Source: Enterobacter sichuanensis (lineage in GTDB: Bacteria; Pseudomonadota; Gammaproteobacteria; Enterobacterales; Enterobacteriaceae). Taken from it: 62,496 nt of DNA. The position numbers and the translations under genes are program-made. Numbering within the stretch: the first letter of the stretch is position 1; every line of letters begins with the position of its first letter. Location of the stretch: NCBI RefSeq assembly GCF_002939185.1, contig NZ_POVL01000030.1:1-62496 (forward strand), in the 5' to 3' direction. Positions 17,893-27,950 of this stretch are shown one piece after another. Under the pieces are notes generated by a model. It was not told where the DNA came from. It saw only the letters and a program-made list of their open reading frames with translations, and made no database searches.

Positions 17893-19542
17893 TTAAGGCT
17901 CCCCATACAACCCAATCAGCCGGCGCACCACGCCATTAGTCCAGCCGAAGCCATCCTGCAGCGGATACTCACCCCCGCCCCCTTCGCGCGGGGTACTGCT
18001 GGCGATATGGTACTTCTCAATCAGCTTATGATGGGTCTTATAAAAATGGTTCACCGTATGCAGCCAGCTCCAGGCGATTTCATCTCCGAGGGAGTCGTTG
18101 CCATACTGCTTGAACCCCTGAATGGCCATCCACTGCAGCGGCGCCCAGCCGTTGGGTTTATCCCACTGTTCGCCGGTTTCGTACTCGGTCGCCAGAATCC
18201 CCCCCGGCGTGAGCAGACGCGCTTTAACCGCATCAGACAGCCGTTCAGCCTGCTCATGGGTCGCCATACCGACATACAGCGGCACAATGCTGGCGGCAGA
18301 AAACAGCGCCATCACTTCGCGTCGCCAGTCATAATCCCGGTAGCAGCCGTTCTCTTCATCCCACAGATAGCGATTCACCGCGGCCCGGCGATCGCTGGCT
18401 TTCTGGCGGAACAGGTCGGCCGTCTCTTTATCCCCTTTCGATGCCGAGATATTGGCGATCGCACTTTCCAGCTTGAACAGGAAGGCGTTCAAATCGATGG
18501 GGATAAACTGCGTTGTGCGGATACTGGCAAGCCGACCCGGCTCGCGCAGCCAGCGGGACGAGTAGTCCCAGCCGGAAGCCGCACCCGCGCGCAGGTCGCG
18601 ATACACTTCGTTCGGTGGACGCCCGGAGTGACGGGCGGTTTCCACGTCCTCAATCCAGGATTCGTCGCGCGGGGTGTCACGGTCATCCCAGTAGCGGTTC
18701 AGCAACGAGCCATCCGGCATGCGCACGGCGCTGCGGTAAGCCTGGTTAAGCAGCAGCGACTCCGCCCCGTCCATCCAGAAGGCGTGCTCCATTTTGAGGT
18801 GCTCAAGGTATCGTTTCGCACCGCGCACGCCATCCTCCTCAAACAGTTCCACCATCAGGGCAAAGACCGGCGGCTGAGAACGGCTGAGGTAATAGGTACG
18901 GTTGCCGTTAGGGATATGGCCGTAGCGCTCAATCAGCCACGCGAAGTTATCCGCCATACACTTCAGCAGATCGTTGCGCCCGCTTTCCGCCAGACCCAGC
19001 ATCGAGAAGTAGGAATCCCAGTAGTAGGTCTCGCTGAATCGTCCGCCGGGAACGATATAGGCCTGCGGCAGGGCCAGCAGGGAGGACCAGGGAATATGGT
19101 CCTGCGGCTCGCGCGTCAGCACCGGCCACAGATTATCAATGTGCTCTTTCAGGGACAGACCCGGGTCGGAAACATATTCTGAGTCGAACGTTTCCGGCAT
19201 CCAGAAGTGGTTCTCCACGAACTGGCGCAGGTCAAAATCCCGGTGGCGTCTGACCTTGCGGTAGCGGATCAGGATATCCAGCGGGTCCATCTTCGGCGCG
19301 CAGTCAGGGAAGGTTTTGCTGTCCGCAAACAGCCGTGACGACTGTACGTGTTCAAACAGTTCAAGGTAGCGGTCTGCGGGCGTCAGCGCATCCGACGCGG
19401 GCAGCCCTTCAATCATTTCCGGTTCCGGCTCCGCCTCGATCATCTCATCCAGTTTTAACTCGCAGGGATCGGTCTCGTAGCGCAGCTCTTCTGCAATCTC
19501 GAATTCGATGTTCTCGTTAGCCTGTAGTTTCTGGTTGAACAT
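17893..19542 (-). CDS. treF: Cytoplasmic trehalase TreF
   Basis: Hydrolyses trehalose to two glucose molecules in the cytoplasm (glycoside hydrolase family 37), recycling the osmolyte when osmolarity falls. Both trehalase signatures are present: [15 protein letters not shown] and [11 protein letters not shown]; the Gly-rich [18 protein letters not shown] is near the end. No signal peptide, which separates it from periplasmic TreA. The start chosen is at 19542 (MFNQK), with GGAGG eleven bases upstream, giving 549 aa as in E. coli. An in-frame ATG 23 codons further upstream is not supported by homology. Confidence 0.96.
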   Translation of the reverse strand: MFNQKLQANENIEFEIAEELRYETDPCELKLDEMIEAEPEPEMIEGLPASDALTPADRYLELFEHVQSSRLFADSKTFPDCAPKMDPLDILIRYRKVRRHRDFDLRQFVENHFWMPETFDSEYVSDPGLSLKEHIDNLWPVLTREPQDHIPWSSLLALPQAYIVPGGRFSETYYWDSYFSMLGLAESGRNDLLKCMADNFAWLIERYGHIPNGNRTYYLSRSQPPVFALMVELFEEDGVRGAKRYLEHLKMEHAFWMDGAESLLLNQAYRSAVRMPDGSLLNRYWDDRDTPRDESWIEDVETARHSGRPPNEVYRDLRAGAASGWDYSSRWLREPGRLASIRTTQFIPIDLNAFLFKLESAIANISASKGDKETADLFRQKASDRRAAVNRYLWDEENGCYRDYDWRREVMALFSAASIVPLYVGMATHEQAERLSDAVKARLLTPGGILATEYETGEQWDKPNGWAPLQWMAIQGFKQYGNDSLGDEIAWSWLHTVNHFYKTHHKLIEKYHIASSTPREGGGGEYPLQDGFGWTNGVVRRLIGLYGEP

Positions 19543-19690
19543 GGTGATAAGGACCTCCGGTTGTATGTTCTGAAAGACAGGTTTTTCCGGGCGTCCTATA
19601 AGCGTAGACATTCGCTTCGGTAGAGGGGGAGGAATATGTGCGGTAGATCACTCTTTTCGGAGCATTCGTTTTGCAACGATTTATGAATGT

Positions 19691-19716
19691 TAAAAAAATA
19701 CCCCTCCGGGGAGGGG
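19691..19716 (-). terminator. Intrinsic terminator of gorA
   Basis: On the minus strand, just past the gorA stop, CCCCTC-CCCG-GAGGGG (19701-19716) is followed by TATTTTTTT. This is a compact GC hairpin with a strong T-run. Confidence 0.88.
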
Positions 19717-19724
19717 CATCAGGA

Positions 19725-21077
19725 TTAGCGCATGGTCACAAACTCTTCCGCCGCCGTTGGGTGGATCGCCACGGTGTTGTCGAAGTCTTTTTTGGTTGCG
19801 CCCATCTTCAGTGCCACCGCGAAGCCTTGCAGGATCTCATCCATGCCGAAGCCAATGCCGTGGATACCGACGATCTTCTCTTCCGGGCCGACGCAGACCA
19901 GCTTCATGCGGCACGGCTGACGGTGCGAGGTGACGGCGGTATACATCGCGGTAAACGCGGATTTATACACTTTCACCTGATCGTCGCCATACTGCTCGCG
20001 CGCCTGCGGCTCGGTTAAGCCGACGGTGCCGATTGGCGGGTGGCTAAAGACCACGGTCGGGATGTTGCTGTAGTCCAGATGCTCGTCCGGCTTGTTGTTG
20101 AACAGACGCTCCGAAAGACGACGCCCTGCCGCAACGGCCACCGGGGTCAGCTCAACCGCGCCGGTGTTATCCCCAACGGCGTAAATGCCCGGCACGCTGG
20201 TGTTCTGGAATTTATCAACGACGATGTAGCCTTTTTCGTCGGTTTTCACCCCCGTCACGCCGAGGTTGAAGTTGTCATTGGCAGGTTCGCGGCCAATCGC
20301 CCAGATCAGGCAATCGACGGTCTGGCTGCGGCCATCTTCCAGCTCAAGCGTCAGGCTGCCGTCCGCGTTTTTTACCACTGCTTTTGGCACGGCATTGGTG
20401 TGCAGGGTTGGGCCTTCGGTGTTCATCACTTCGACCAGCGTATCCACGATCAGCGGGTCAAAGCTGCGCAGCGGCGCGTGTTTACGCACGAACAGGTGCG
20501 CTTCAGCACCCAGACCGTTAATCACGCCGGCCAGCTCCACTGCGATGTAGCCCGCGCCCACCACAGCAACGCGTTTTGGCAGGGCAGGCAGTTCGAAGAA
20601 ACCGTCGGAGTCGATGCCATACTCCGCGCCCGGGATGTTCGGGTGGCTCGGACGACCGCCGGTGGCGATCAGGATGTGATCGGCGGTGATCGTCTCACCG
20701 TTCACTTCGATCGTCTTCGCGTCTACAAAACGGGCGAAGCCGTGAATAACGTCGACGTTATTTTTACCCAGCACGTTGTCGTACGAGGTGTGAATACGGT
20801 CGATGTAGGCGGTACGGCTGGCGATCAGCTTATCCCAGTCGAAATGGTTGATGGTGATGTCAAAGCCGTAATCCGGGCCATACATATGGATAGCTTCACG
20901 GATTTGCGCCGCATGCCACATCACTTTCTTCGGTACACAACCCACGTTCACGCAGGTGCCGCCCAGCGCTTTGGCTTCAATCAGCGCACATTTCTGGCCG
21001 TACATGGCCGCACGGTTGATGGAGGCGATGCCGCCGCTGCCGCCGCCGATTGCGATGTAGTCATAATGCTTAGTCAT
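19725..21077 (-). CDS. gorA: Glutathione reductase Gor
   Basis: NADPH-dependent FAD flavoenzyme that keeps glutathione reduced in the cytoplasm. 450 aa, the E. coli length. The N-terminal dinucleotide fold [10 protein letters not shown] is followed by the redox-active pair in [15 protein letters not shown] second GxGxxA motif ([13 protein letters not shown]) binds NADPH, and the C-terminal [11 protein letters not shown] carries the catalytic His of the partner subunit. It stands alone, with a terminator after it and rlmJ upstream on the same strand. Confidence 0.97.
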   Translation of the reverse strand: MTKHYDYIAIGGGSGGIASINRAAMYGQKCALIEAKALGGTCVNVGCVPKKVMWHAAQIREAIHMYGPDYGFDITINHFDWDKLIASRTAYIDRIHTSYDNVLGKNNVDVIHGFARFVDAKTIEVNGETITADHILIATGGRPSHPNIPGAEYGIDSDGFFELPALPKRVAVVGAGYIAVELAGVINGLGAEAHLFVRKHAPLRSFDPLIVDTLVEVMNTEGPTLHTNAVPKAVVKNADGSLTLELEDGRSQTVDCLIWAIGREPANDNFNLGVTGVKTDEKGYIVVDKFQNTSVPGIYAVGDNTGAVELTPVAVAAGRRLSERLFNNKPDEHLDYSNIPTVVFSHPPIGTVGLTEPQAREQYGDDQVKVYKSAFTAMYTAVTSHRQPCRMKLVCVGPEEKIVGIHGIGFGMDEILQGFAVALKMGATKKDFDNTVAIHPTAAEEFVTMR

Positions 21078-21148
21078 AGCTTTTGTCCTTAATCGTGAAT
21101 TGCCGCGATTGTATACCTGAAATCAATAGTTTCCACCGATGGCTGCGA

Positions 21149-21991
21149 TTACTCCGGCACGATCCAGCTGACGCTGGTGTGGCCTGTTCCCGCTGGCACC
21201 AGCGTTTTGTGCAGCCACGGCAGGACGTTGTTCATCTGCGCTTCGAGTTTCCATGGCGGGTTAATGACGATCATGCCGGAGGCCGTCATGCCGCGCTGGT
21301 CGCTGTCCGGACGTACCGCCAGCTCAATCTGCAAAATTTTGCGGATGCCGGTCGCTTCCAGGTCTTTGATCATGCGCTTGATTTGCGCACGCAGAACCAC
21401 CGGGTACCACAGGGCATACGTCCCGGTGGCAAAGCGTTTGTAGCCTTCGTGGATGCCGGTGACCACCGCCTGATAGTCGGTTTTGATTTCGTACGGCGGG
21501 TCGATCAGCACCAGGCCGCGACGGGAAACCGGCGGCAGTTTGGCTTTCAGCTGCTGGTAGCCATCGGCTTTTTCCACGCGGGCGCGGTTGTCTTTCTGGA
21601 ATTCAGAACGCAGCAGCGGGAAGTCGCTCGGGTGCAGCTCGGTCAACTGGATGCTGTCCTGCTCGCGCAGCAGCTGGCGGGCAATCAATGGCGAGCCTGG
21701 GTAGTAGCGCAGCTGGCCGTTGCGGTTGAAGTGATTCACCACGCCAATGTACGGCTCCAGTTCGGCAGGCAGGTCGTCCTGCTGCCAGATGCGGGCAATC
21801 CCTTCCAGATATTCACCGGTACGCTCGGCGTGTTCGCCGCTCAGCTGGTAACGGCCCGCGCCCGCGTGCGTGTCCAGATAGAGAAACGGCTTCTCTTTCT
21901 CTTTGAGTGATTCAATAATCAGACTCTGAACGGTGTGTTTGAGGACGTCGGCGTGGTTGCCTGCGTGAAAGCTGTGGCGATAACTGAGCAT
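21149..21991 (-). CDS. rlmJ: 23S rRNA (adenine-2030 N6) methyltransferase RlmJ
   Basis: Methylates A2030 of 23S rRNA using S-adenosylmethionine. 280 aa from the start at 21991 (MLSYRHSFHAGNHADVLKH), identical in length to E. coli RlmJ. An upstream in-frame ATG at 22027 would add 12 residues not found in the family. Motifs are LDTHAGAGRYQL for SAM binding and the catalytic LIDPPYE typical of N6-adenine methylases. It is divergent from prlC across 177 bases. Confidence 0.95.
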   Translation of the reverse strand: MLSYRHSFHAGNHADVLKHTVQSLIIESLKEKEKPFLYLDTHAGAGRYQLSGEHAERTGEYLEGIARIWQQDDLPAELEPYIGVVNHFNRNGQLRYYPGSPLIARQLLREQDSIQLTELHPSDFPLLRSEFQKDNRARVEKADGYQQLKAKLPPVSRRGLVLIDPPYEIKTDYQAVVTGIHEGYKRFATGTYALWYPVVLRAQIKRMIKDLEATGIRKILQIELAVRPDSDQRGMTASGMIVINPPWKLEAQMNNVLPWLHKTLVPAGTGHTSVSWIVPE

Positions 21992-22168
21992 GGGTAATGA
22001 AATTCCGATGAAATGACGATTTGCCACAGTTTACAGCAGAACGGCACAGATTACCCGTCGGCCCGCGAAGCGCAGGCATTGAAATCCTCTACACTTAACC
22101 CCATTACCAGACAATATGCACAGCGCCGGATGCGCGCTTCATTCATCTTATTCAACAGGACAGCGTTT

Positions 22169-24211
22169 ATGACCAATCCATTACTGACGCCTTTTTCGTT
22201 GCCACCGTTTTCTAAAATCCTCCCTGAGCATGTGGTTCCAGCCGTGACGCAAGCGCTGGACAACTGCCGCGCGGCGGTAGAAAGCGTGGTCGCGCAGGGC
22301 GCGCCGTACACCTGGGAAAATCTGTGTCAGCCGCTGGCCGAAGTGGATGACGTGCTGGGGCGTATCTTCTCCCCGGTGAGCCACCTGAATTCGGTAAAAA
22401 ACAGCCCGGAACTGCGCGAAGCCTACGAACAGACCCTGCCGCTGCTCTCGGAGTACAGCACCTGGGTCGGCCAGCACGAAGGGCTCTACAAAGCGTATCG
22501 CGATCTGCGTGACGGCGACCATTATGCTGAACTGAACACGGCGCAGAAAAAATCGGTCGATAACGCCCTGCGTGATTTTGAGCTGTCCGGGATTGGTCTG
22601 CCAAAAGAGAAGCAGACCCGCTACGGTGAAATTGCCGCGCGTCTCTCTGAGCTGGGCAACCAGTACAGCAACAACGTGCTCGACGCCACCATGGGCTGGA
22701 CGAAGCTGATTACCGACGAAGCGGAACTCGCTGGCATGCCGGAAAGCGCGCTGGCGGCCGCTAAAGCGCAGGCCGAAGCGAAAGAGCAGGAAGGCTACCT
22801 GTTGACCCTGGATATTCCAAGCTATCTGCCGGTGATGACCTACTGCGACAACCAGGCGTTGCGTGAAGAGATGTACCGCGCCTACAGCACCCGCGCCTCC
22901 GATCAGGGGCCGAACGCCGGTAAGTGGGACAACAGTCCGGTGATGGCGGAAATCCTCGCCCTGCGTCACGAGCTGGCCCAGTTGCTGGGCTTTGACAGCT
23001 ACGCGGATAAATCCCTCGCCACCAAAATGGCCGAGAACCCGCAGCAGGTGCTCGATTTCCTGACGGATCTGGCTAAACGTGCCCGTCCACAGGGTGAAAA
23101 AGAGCTGGCCCAGCTGCGCGCCTTCGCCAAAGCGGAGTTCGGCGTGGACGAGCTGCAGCCGTGGGACATCGCTTATTACAGCGAAAAACAGAAACAGCAT
23201 CTCTACAGCATCAGCGACGAGCAGCTGCGCCCGTACTTCCCGGAAAACAAAGCCGTCAATGGCCTGTTTGAAGTGGTGAAACGGATTTACGGCATCACCG
23301 CCAAAGAGCGCACCGACATCGACGTCTGGCACCCGGACGTGCGCTTCTTCGAGCTGTATGACGAGAAAAACGAGCTGCGCGGCAGCTTTTACCTCGATCT
23401 CTACGCCCGTGAGAACAAGCGCGGCGGGGCGTGGATGGATGACTGCGTGGGCCAGATGCGTAAAGCCGATGGTTCTCTGCAAAAGCCGGTCGCGTACCTG
23501 ACCTGTAACTTCAACCGCCCGGTAAACGGCAAGCCTGCGCTGTTCACCCACGACGAAGTGATCACCCTGTTCCACGAGTTCGGGCACGGTCTGCATCACA
23601 TGCTGACGCGCATTGAAACCGCAGGCGTGGCCGGGATCAGCGGTGTGCCGTGGGATGCGGTCGAGCTGCCAAGCCAGTTTATGGAAAACTGGTGCTGGGA
23701 GCCGGACGCGCTGGCGTTTATCTCCGGCCACTACGAGACCGGCGAACCGCTGCCGAAAGAGCTGCTGGATAAAATGCTGGCGGCGAAGAACTACCAGGCG
23801 GCGATGTTTATCCTGCGTCAGCTGGAGTTCGGCCTGTTCGACTTCCGCCTGCACGCCGAGTTCAGCCCGGAACAAGGGGCGAAAATCCTCGAAACCCTGG
23901 CCGAGATTAAAAAGCAGGTTGCTGTTATTCCAGGGCCAACCTGGGGCCGCTTCCCGCATGCGTTCAGCCACATCTTCGCGGGCGGCTATGCGGCAGGCTA
24001 TTACAGCTACCTGTGGGCCGACGTGCTGGCGGCGGATGCCTTCTCTCGCTTCGAAGAAGAGGGGATCTTCAACCGCGAAACCGGCCAGTCGTTCCTCGAT
24101 AACATCCTGACGCGCGGCGGTTCCGAAGAGCCGATGGTGCTGTTCAAACGCTTCCGTGGCCGCGAGCCGCAGCTGGATGCGATGCTTGAGCATTACGGGA
24201 TCAAAGGCTGA
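22169..24211 (+). CDS. prlC: Oligopeptidase A PrlC
   Basis: Cytoplasmic M3-family zinc metallopeptidase that degrades signal-peptide fragments and other short peptides. 680 aa from ATG 22169 ([17 protein letters not shown]), the E. coli length; the frame stays open 52 codons upstream but homology starts here. The zinc site is [13 protein letters not shown] (HExxH) near residue 469, with a downstream Glu ligand in the [14 protein letters not shown] region. It is followed seven bases later by rsmJ, so the two are co-transcribed. Confidence 0.96.
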   Translation: MTNPLLTPFSLPPFSKILPEHVVPAVTQALDNCRAAVESVVAQGAPYTWENLCQPLAEVDDVLGRIFSPVSHLNSVKNSPELREAYEQTLPLLSEYSTWVGQHEGLYKAYRDLRDGDHYAELNTAQKKSVDNALRDFELSGIGLPKEKQTRYGEIAARLSELGNQYSNNVLDATMGWTKLITDEAELAGMPESALAAAKAQAEAKEQEGYLLTLDIPSYLPVMTYCDNQALREEMYRAYSTRASDQGPNAGKWDNSPVMAEILALRHELAQLLGFDSYADKSLATKMAENPQQVLDFLTDLAKRARPQGEKELAQLRAFAKAEFGVDELQPWDIAYYSEKQKQHLYSISDEQLRPYFPENKAVNGLFEVVKRIYGITAKERTDIDVWHPDVRFFELYDEKNELRGSFYLDLYARENKRGGAWMDDCVGQMRKADGSLQKPVAYLTCNFNRPVNGKPALFTHDEVITLFHEFGHGLHHMLTRIETAGVAGISGVPWDAVELPSQFMENWCWEPDALAFISGHYETGEPLPKELLDKMLAAKNYQAAMFILRQLEFGLFDFRLHAEFSPEQGAKILETLAEIKKQVAVIPGPTWGRFPHAFSHIFAGGYAAGYYSYLWADVLAADAFSRFEEEGIFNRETGQSFLDNILTRGGSEEPMVLFKRFRGREPQLDAMLEHYGIKG

Positions 24212-24218
24212 TTGTTAC

Positions 24219-24995
24219 GTGAAGATCTGCTTAGTGGATGAAACAGGCGCCGGAGACGGCGCCTTATCTGTTCTGGCCGCCCGCTGGGGGCTGGAGCACG
24301 ATGAAGAGAACCTGATGGCGCTGGTGATGACGTCAGCGCATCTTGAACTCCGTAAACGCGACGAGCCGAAACTCGGCGGGATTTTTGTCGACTTTGTCGG
24401 CGGCGCGATGGCGCACCGGCGCAAGTTCGGCGGCGGCCGCGGTGAGGCGGTGGCCAAAGCGGTCGGCATCAAGGGAAGCTATCTTCCGGACGTGGTGGAT
24501 GCCACGGCAGGGTTAGGGCGCGATGCGTTTGTGCTGGCGTCGGTCGGCTGTCGCGTGCGGATGCTGGAGCGCAATCCGGTGGTGGCAGCACTGCTCGATG
24601 ACGGTCTGACGCGGGGCTATGCTGATCCGGAAATCGGCCCGTGGTTACAGGAACGATTGCAGCTGATCCACGCCTCCAGCCTGACGGCGCTGACGGATAT
24701 CACCCCGCGCCCGCAGGTGGTCTATCTCGACCCGATGTTCCCGCATAAGCAGAAAAGCGCGCTGGTGAAGAAAGAGATGCGGGTGTTTCAGTCGCTGGTG
24801 GGGCCGGATCTGGACGCCGATGGGTTGCTGGAGCCCGCTCGTCAGTTAGCGACGAAGCGAGTGGTGGTGAAGCGTCCTGACTATGCGCCGCCGCTGGCGG
24901 ACGTTGCCACGACCAACGCGGTGACCACCAAAGGGCACCGGTTTGATATTTATCCGGGGACGCCGGAAGAGTGCGGGCTGATGCCCTCACCCTAA
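24219..24995 (+). CDS. rsmJ: 16S rRNA (guanine-1516 N2) methyltransferase RsmJ
   Basis: Methylates G1516 of 16S rRNA with S-adenosylmethionine. It starts with GTG at 24219 ([20 protein letters not shown]), seven bases after the prlC stop, matching the E. coli N-terminus. Motifs are [18 protein letters not shown] for SAM binding and [14 protein letters not shown] for catalysis. 258 aa, several residues longer than E. coli RsmJ: after [11 protein letters not shown] the C-terminus EECGLMPSP runs into repeat A3, which supplies the last seven codons and the TAA stop. Confidence 0.95.
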   Translation: MKICLVDETGAGDGALSVLAARWGLEHDEENLMALVMTSAHLELRKRDEPKLGGIFVDFVGGAMAHRRKFGGGRGEAVAKAVGIKGSYLPDVVDATAGLGRDAFVLASVGCRVRMLERNPVVAALLDDGLTRGYADPEIGPWLQERLQLIHASSLTALTDITPRPQVVYLDPMFPHKQKSALVKKEMRVFQSLVGPDLDADGLLEPARQLATKRVVVKRPDYAPPLADVATTNAVTTKGHRFDIYPGTPEECGLMPSP

Positions 24996-25016
24996 CCCTC
25001 TCCCACAGGGAGAGGG
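24972..25016. repeat. CCCTCTCCC/GGGAGAGGG repeat, copy A3 (inverted), overlapping the rsmJ 3' end
   Basis: TGCGGGCTGATGCCCTCACC, then CTAACCCTCTCCC-ACA-GGGAGAGGG, the reverse complement of copy A1. Its first 24 bases are translated as the end of rsmJ (CGLMPSP and stop). Confidence 0.87.
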
Positions 25017-25026
25017 AACAAACATT

Positions 25027-25057
25027 AAAAACGGCAACCATGTTGCCGTTTTGCTTT
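25027..25057 (+). terminator. Intrinsic terminator of prlC-rsmJ
   Basis: AAAACGGCAAC (25027-25037) pairs with GTTGCCGTTTT (25042-25052) around a short loop, followed by GCTTTT. It is A/T-tailed on both sides, so it may also serve transcripts from the other strand. Confidence 0.85.
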
Positions 25058-25067
25058 TACCTTGTAG

Positions 25068-25100
25068 GCCCGGTAAGCGTTAGCGCCACCGGGCTTTTTT
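25068..25100. repeat. Single REP unit acting as terminator, copy B2
   Basis: GCCCGGT (25068-25074) and ACCGGGC (25088-25094) flank AAGCGTTAGCGCC and lead into TTTTTT. This is a half-element of the REP family with a T-run, placed between the convergent rsmJ and uspA. Confidence 0.8.
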
Positions 25101-25104
25101 GTAT

Positions 25105-25542
25105 TTACTCGTCTTCTTCGTCACGCAGTGGAACAATCAGCATATCCACGTGAACGGTATTAATCAGCTGACGCGCGGAAGACATCAGCTTGCTCCAGAA
25201 GTCCTGATGGTGACCGCAAACCACCAGGTCCATGTCATATTTCTTGATCGCATCCACCAGTACCTGGCCCAGGTCGCCGCTGCCGCTCAGGGTTTCGGTA
25301 ATCGGGTAGCCTGCGTTGGTGGAGAGCTCGCTCAGGGCGTGGTGCGTCTCTTCAGAGATGCGTTTTTGCATGTCGCCGAGATTGACGTCGATCAGACCGG
25401 TGTAAAGGTCGGAGTAATTCACATCAACGTGAATCAGGGAAACTTTCGCGTTGTAGGGACGTGCCATGGATACCGCTTTATCAACCAGCACTTTGCTCTC
25501 CGGAGAGAGGTCTACCGCGATGAGAATGTGTTTGTAAGCCAT
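25105..25542 (-). CDS. uspA: Universal stress protein A
   Basis: 145-aa cytoplasmic dimer of the Usp fold, induced by growth arrest and many stresses; it protects against DNA damage and oxidants. The sequence [23 protein letters not shown] and the C-terminal [14 protein letters not shown] are close to E. coli UspA. It lacks the full G-x2-G-x9-G(S/T) ATP-binding loop of UspFG types ([18 protein letters not shown] instead), as expected for the UspA class. It is divergent from uspB across 283 bases. Confidence 0.97.
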   Translation of the reverse strand: MAYKHILIAVDLSPESKVLVDKAVSMARPYNAKVSLIHVDVNYSDLYTGLIDVNLGDMQKRISEETHHALSELSTNAGYPITETLSGSGDLGQVLVDAIKKYDMDLVVCGHHQDFWSKLMSSARQLINTVHVDMLIVPLRDEEDE

Positions 25543-25684
25543 AGTGTTACTCCTTCCTTAAGTTATCGATGACTAAATGTGAAAGCCGTCGTCTGATACT
25601 TTCATTACGGCCCAGTAAAACATATTTTTCAAGCTTTGGTGTTGATAACGATTAACCTTGTGGCAAAAAAATTAACGGATCTCC

Positions 25685-25690
25685 TACACT
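25685..25690 (+). promoter_or_regulatory. Sigma-S type -10 element upstream of uspB
   Basis: CCTACACT followed by A/T-rich ATTTAA fits the extended sigma-S -10 consensus KCTAYRCT. E. coli uspB is sigma-S dependent. The site is about 135 bases before the uspB ATG. No strong -35 is needed or seen. Confidence 0.5.
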
Positions 25691-25825
25691 ATTTAATGAG
25701 CCGTTCGGATATGAAAACGCGAACCGGATCGACTTTTGGTCATTCTTTCACTGAACTGTCTGTCAGGGCATTGGGGTGCGGTAGCTCAGGAGCCTTGCTT
25801 CGTGGGCGGACGCCGGGGAGGATGT

Positions 25826-26161
25826 ATGATTAGCACCGTCGCATTGTTTTGGGCGTTATGCGTAGTTTGCATAGTGAATATGGCGCGCTACTTCTCATCG
25901 TTACGTGCGCTATTAGTGGTACTTCGTGGTTGCGATCCGTTGCTTTATCAGTATGTGGACGGTGGAGGTTTCTTCACCTCGCATGGACAGCCCAGCAAGC
26001 AGATGCGTCTGGTGGGATATATCTACTACCAGCGCTACCGCGATCATCACGATGAAGAGTTTATTCGTCGCTGCGAGCGTCTGCGTCGTCAGTTCATTTT
26101 GACCAGCGCCCTGTGTGGGCTGGTCGTGGTCAGTATGATTGCATTGATGATTTGGCACTGA
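25826..26161 (+). CDS. uspB: Universal stress protein B
   Basis: 111-aa inner-membrane protein, with predicted membrane helices at residues ~3-20 and ~90-108. E. coli UspB is induced in stationary phase and needed for ethanol resistance. The start is ATG 25826 ([14 protein letters not shown]), with GGGGAGGA upstream; a longer in-frame start at 25736 is not supported by homology. It converges on pitA across a shared terminator. Confidence 0.95.
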   Translation: MISTVALFWALCVVCIVNMARYFSSLRALLVVLRGCDPLLYQYVDGGGFFTSHGQPSKQMRLVGYIYYQRYRDHHDEEFIRRCERLRRQFILTSALCGLVVVSMIALMIWH

Positions 26162-26172
26162 GCAGAAAACAT

Positions 26173-26207
26173 AAAAAAAGCGGGTCAGTTTCCTGACCCG
26201 CTTTTTT
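26173..26207. terminator. Bidirectional terminator between uspB and pitA
   Basis: A-run, then AGCGGGTCAG-TTTC-CTGACCCGCT and a T-run: a perfect GC-rich stem with A and T tracts on both sides. It serves both converging genes. Confidence 0.93.
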
Positions 26208-26222
26208 GTCGCCCTCAGCCGA

Positions 26223-27722
26223 TTAAATCAGCTTCAGCGAAATCCAGTACAACCCGCCAGAGAGCAGGATAGATGCCGGAAGGGTGAACACCCAGGCCAT
26301 CAGAATGTTGGTCACGGTTTTGCGCTGCAGACCGCCACCATCAACAATCATGGTACCTGCCACGGACGAGGAGAGAACGTGGGTCGTGGAGACTGGCATA
26401 CCGGTATAGCTTGCCAGACCGATAGACACCGCCGCCGTCATCTGCGCGGACATCCCCTGCGCATAGGTCATGCCTTTCTTACCGATCTTCTCGCCGATGG
26501 TGGTCGCCACACGACGCCAGCCAATCATTGTGCCGATACCCAGTGCCAGCGCGACAGCCATGATGATCCAGATTGGCGCGTACTCAATGGTGTTGAGCAT
26601 GTCGCTTTTCAGTTTCTTCAGCAGACGCTTGTCGTCACCGTTCACCTCTGGCAGCTTCGCGACTTTATCGGTCACGTCAGAGATGCAGAGCATAATACGA
26701 CGCAGTTGACCACGCTGTTCAACGGCCAGTTTGTCATAGCTTTCGATGTTGCCCAGCATGCCTTTCGCACGTTCCAGCGCGTTAATCGCGTTTGCCGGAT
26801 GGCAGTGGAACTCGCCTGGTGCCGTGGTGGCGCCCGCTTCCGGAGAAGGGATTAACTGGTCAACGCCGGTCGCTTTTTTCAGCAGGTCAGGATGCTGCTG
26901 GAAATAGGTTTCAACGTTGTTGACCGCATCACGGGTACGCGTTATTTCGTAACCAGAGGCGTTCATGTTGACCACGAAGCCTGCCGGCGCAACGCCAATC
27001 AGCACCAGCATCACCAGACCAATACCTTTCTGCCCGTCGTTCGCGCCATGAGAGAAGGCCACGCCGATAGCGGAAATGATCAGGGCGATACGCGTCCAGA
27101 ATGGCGGCTTTTTCTTGCCGTCTTTCTTCTCACGCTCTGCTGGCGTCAGGTGGATACGCGCACGTTTCTTCGTGTTGCTCCAGTAGCGACGCAGGATGAA
27201 GATCAATCCACCCGCAACCACCAGACCCACGATAGGGGAGATGATCAGAGAGCCGAAAATCCCGAGTACTTTTGGAAGGTTCAGCGCATCAACAACTGAT
27301 GTACCGGTCATCAGGGCATTGGTTAACCCGATACCGATAATCGCGCCGATGAGAGTGTGAGAACTGGATGCAGGCAGGCCGAAATACCAGGTACCGAGGT
27401 TCCAGATAATTGCAGCAAGCAGCATTGAGAACACCATAGCGAGGCCATGGCCAGAACTAACGTTAAGCAGCAGATCCGTTGGCAGCATATGCACAATGGC
27501 ATACGCAACGCTCAGTCCGCCCAGGAGGACACCAAAAAAGTTAAATACCGCCGCCATAACAACCGCAAGCTGCGATCGCATTGCGCGAGTGTAGATAACC
27601 GTTGCTACTGCGTTTGCAGTGTCATGGAAGCCGTTGATCGCTTCGTAAAACAGTACAAAAACCAGAGCAAGCAAAAGTAAAAGCCCGGTATGTAAATCCA
27701 GGCCGGCAAACAAATGTAGCAT
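26223..27722 (-). CDS. pitA: Low-affinity inorganic phosphate transporter PitA
   Basis: Proton-coupled importer of metal-phosphate complexes in the inner membrane. 499 aa, the E. coli length. Both PiT repeats are visible: the N-terminal [21 protein letters not shown] and the internal [13 protein letters not shown], plus [18 protein letters not shown] long hydrophilic loop (about residues 190-370) separates the halves. It also affects metal (zinc) and arsenate entry in E. coli. It is divergent from yhiN. Confidence 0.96.
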   Translation of the reverse strand: MLHLFAGLDLHTGLLLLLALVFVLFYEAINGFHDTANAVATVIYTRAMRSQLAVVMAAVFNFFGVLLGGLSVAYAIVHMLPTDLLLNVSSGHGLAMVFSMLLAAIIWNLGTWYFGLPASSSHTLIGAIIGIGLTNALMTGTSVVDALNLPKVLGIFGSLIISPIVGLVVAGGLIFILRRYWSNTKKRARIHLTPAEREKKDGKKKPPFWTRIALIISAIGVAFSHGANDGQKGIGLVMLVLIGVAPAGFVVNMNASGYEITRTRDAVNNVETYFQQHPDLLKKATGVDQLIPSPEAGATTAPGEFHCHPANAINALERAKGMLGNIESYDKLAVEQRGQLRRIMLCISDVTDKVAKLPEVNGDDKRLLKKLKSDMLNTIEYAPIWIIMAVALALGIGTMIGWRRVATTIGEKIGKKGMTYAQGMSAQMTAAVSIGLASYTGMPVSTTHVLSSSVAGTMIVDGGGLQRKTVTNILMAWVFTLPASILLSGGLYWISLKLI

Positions 27723-27950
27723 AGGACGTTACGCCATTTTGAGGACATGAACGCGGCGCATTATCCAGGACAAATGCGCAACGGGCAAAGTGAAATATAG
27801 ACTTTTTTTGACATACCACCTGAAATGGGAAAAGCGCCAGAAAGGATATTCTTTAAATTTCAATGGAATGGCTTTGTAATATCTTTTTACGCTGGTGTGA
27901 CCACAGAGGAAACTTTACAATCCGCGGCAGTGAATAATGAGGATTTTGAC

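Noticed and set aside
18007..19182. 391-codon plus-strand frame opposite treF
   Set aside because: Antisense shadow of a well-conserved trehalase gene; the translation shows no family motifs.
20040..21092. 350-codon plus-strand frame opposite gorA
   Set aside because: Antisense shadow of gorA with low-complexity, His/Val-rich translation and no start signal.
22181..24193. 670-codon open frame on the minus strand opposite prlC
   Set aside because: It mirrors the codon positions of prlC, lacks a recognisable protein family and a ribosome site, and is a known artefact of GC-rich codon bias.
27825..27950. N-terminal extension of yhiN from an upstream ATG
   Set aside because: The extra 42 codons are A/T-rich and lack counterparts in E. 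coli; the GTG at 27951 has a well-placed ribosome site.
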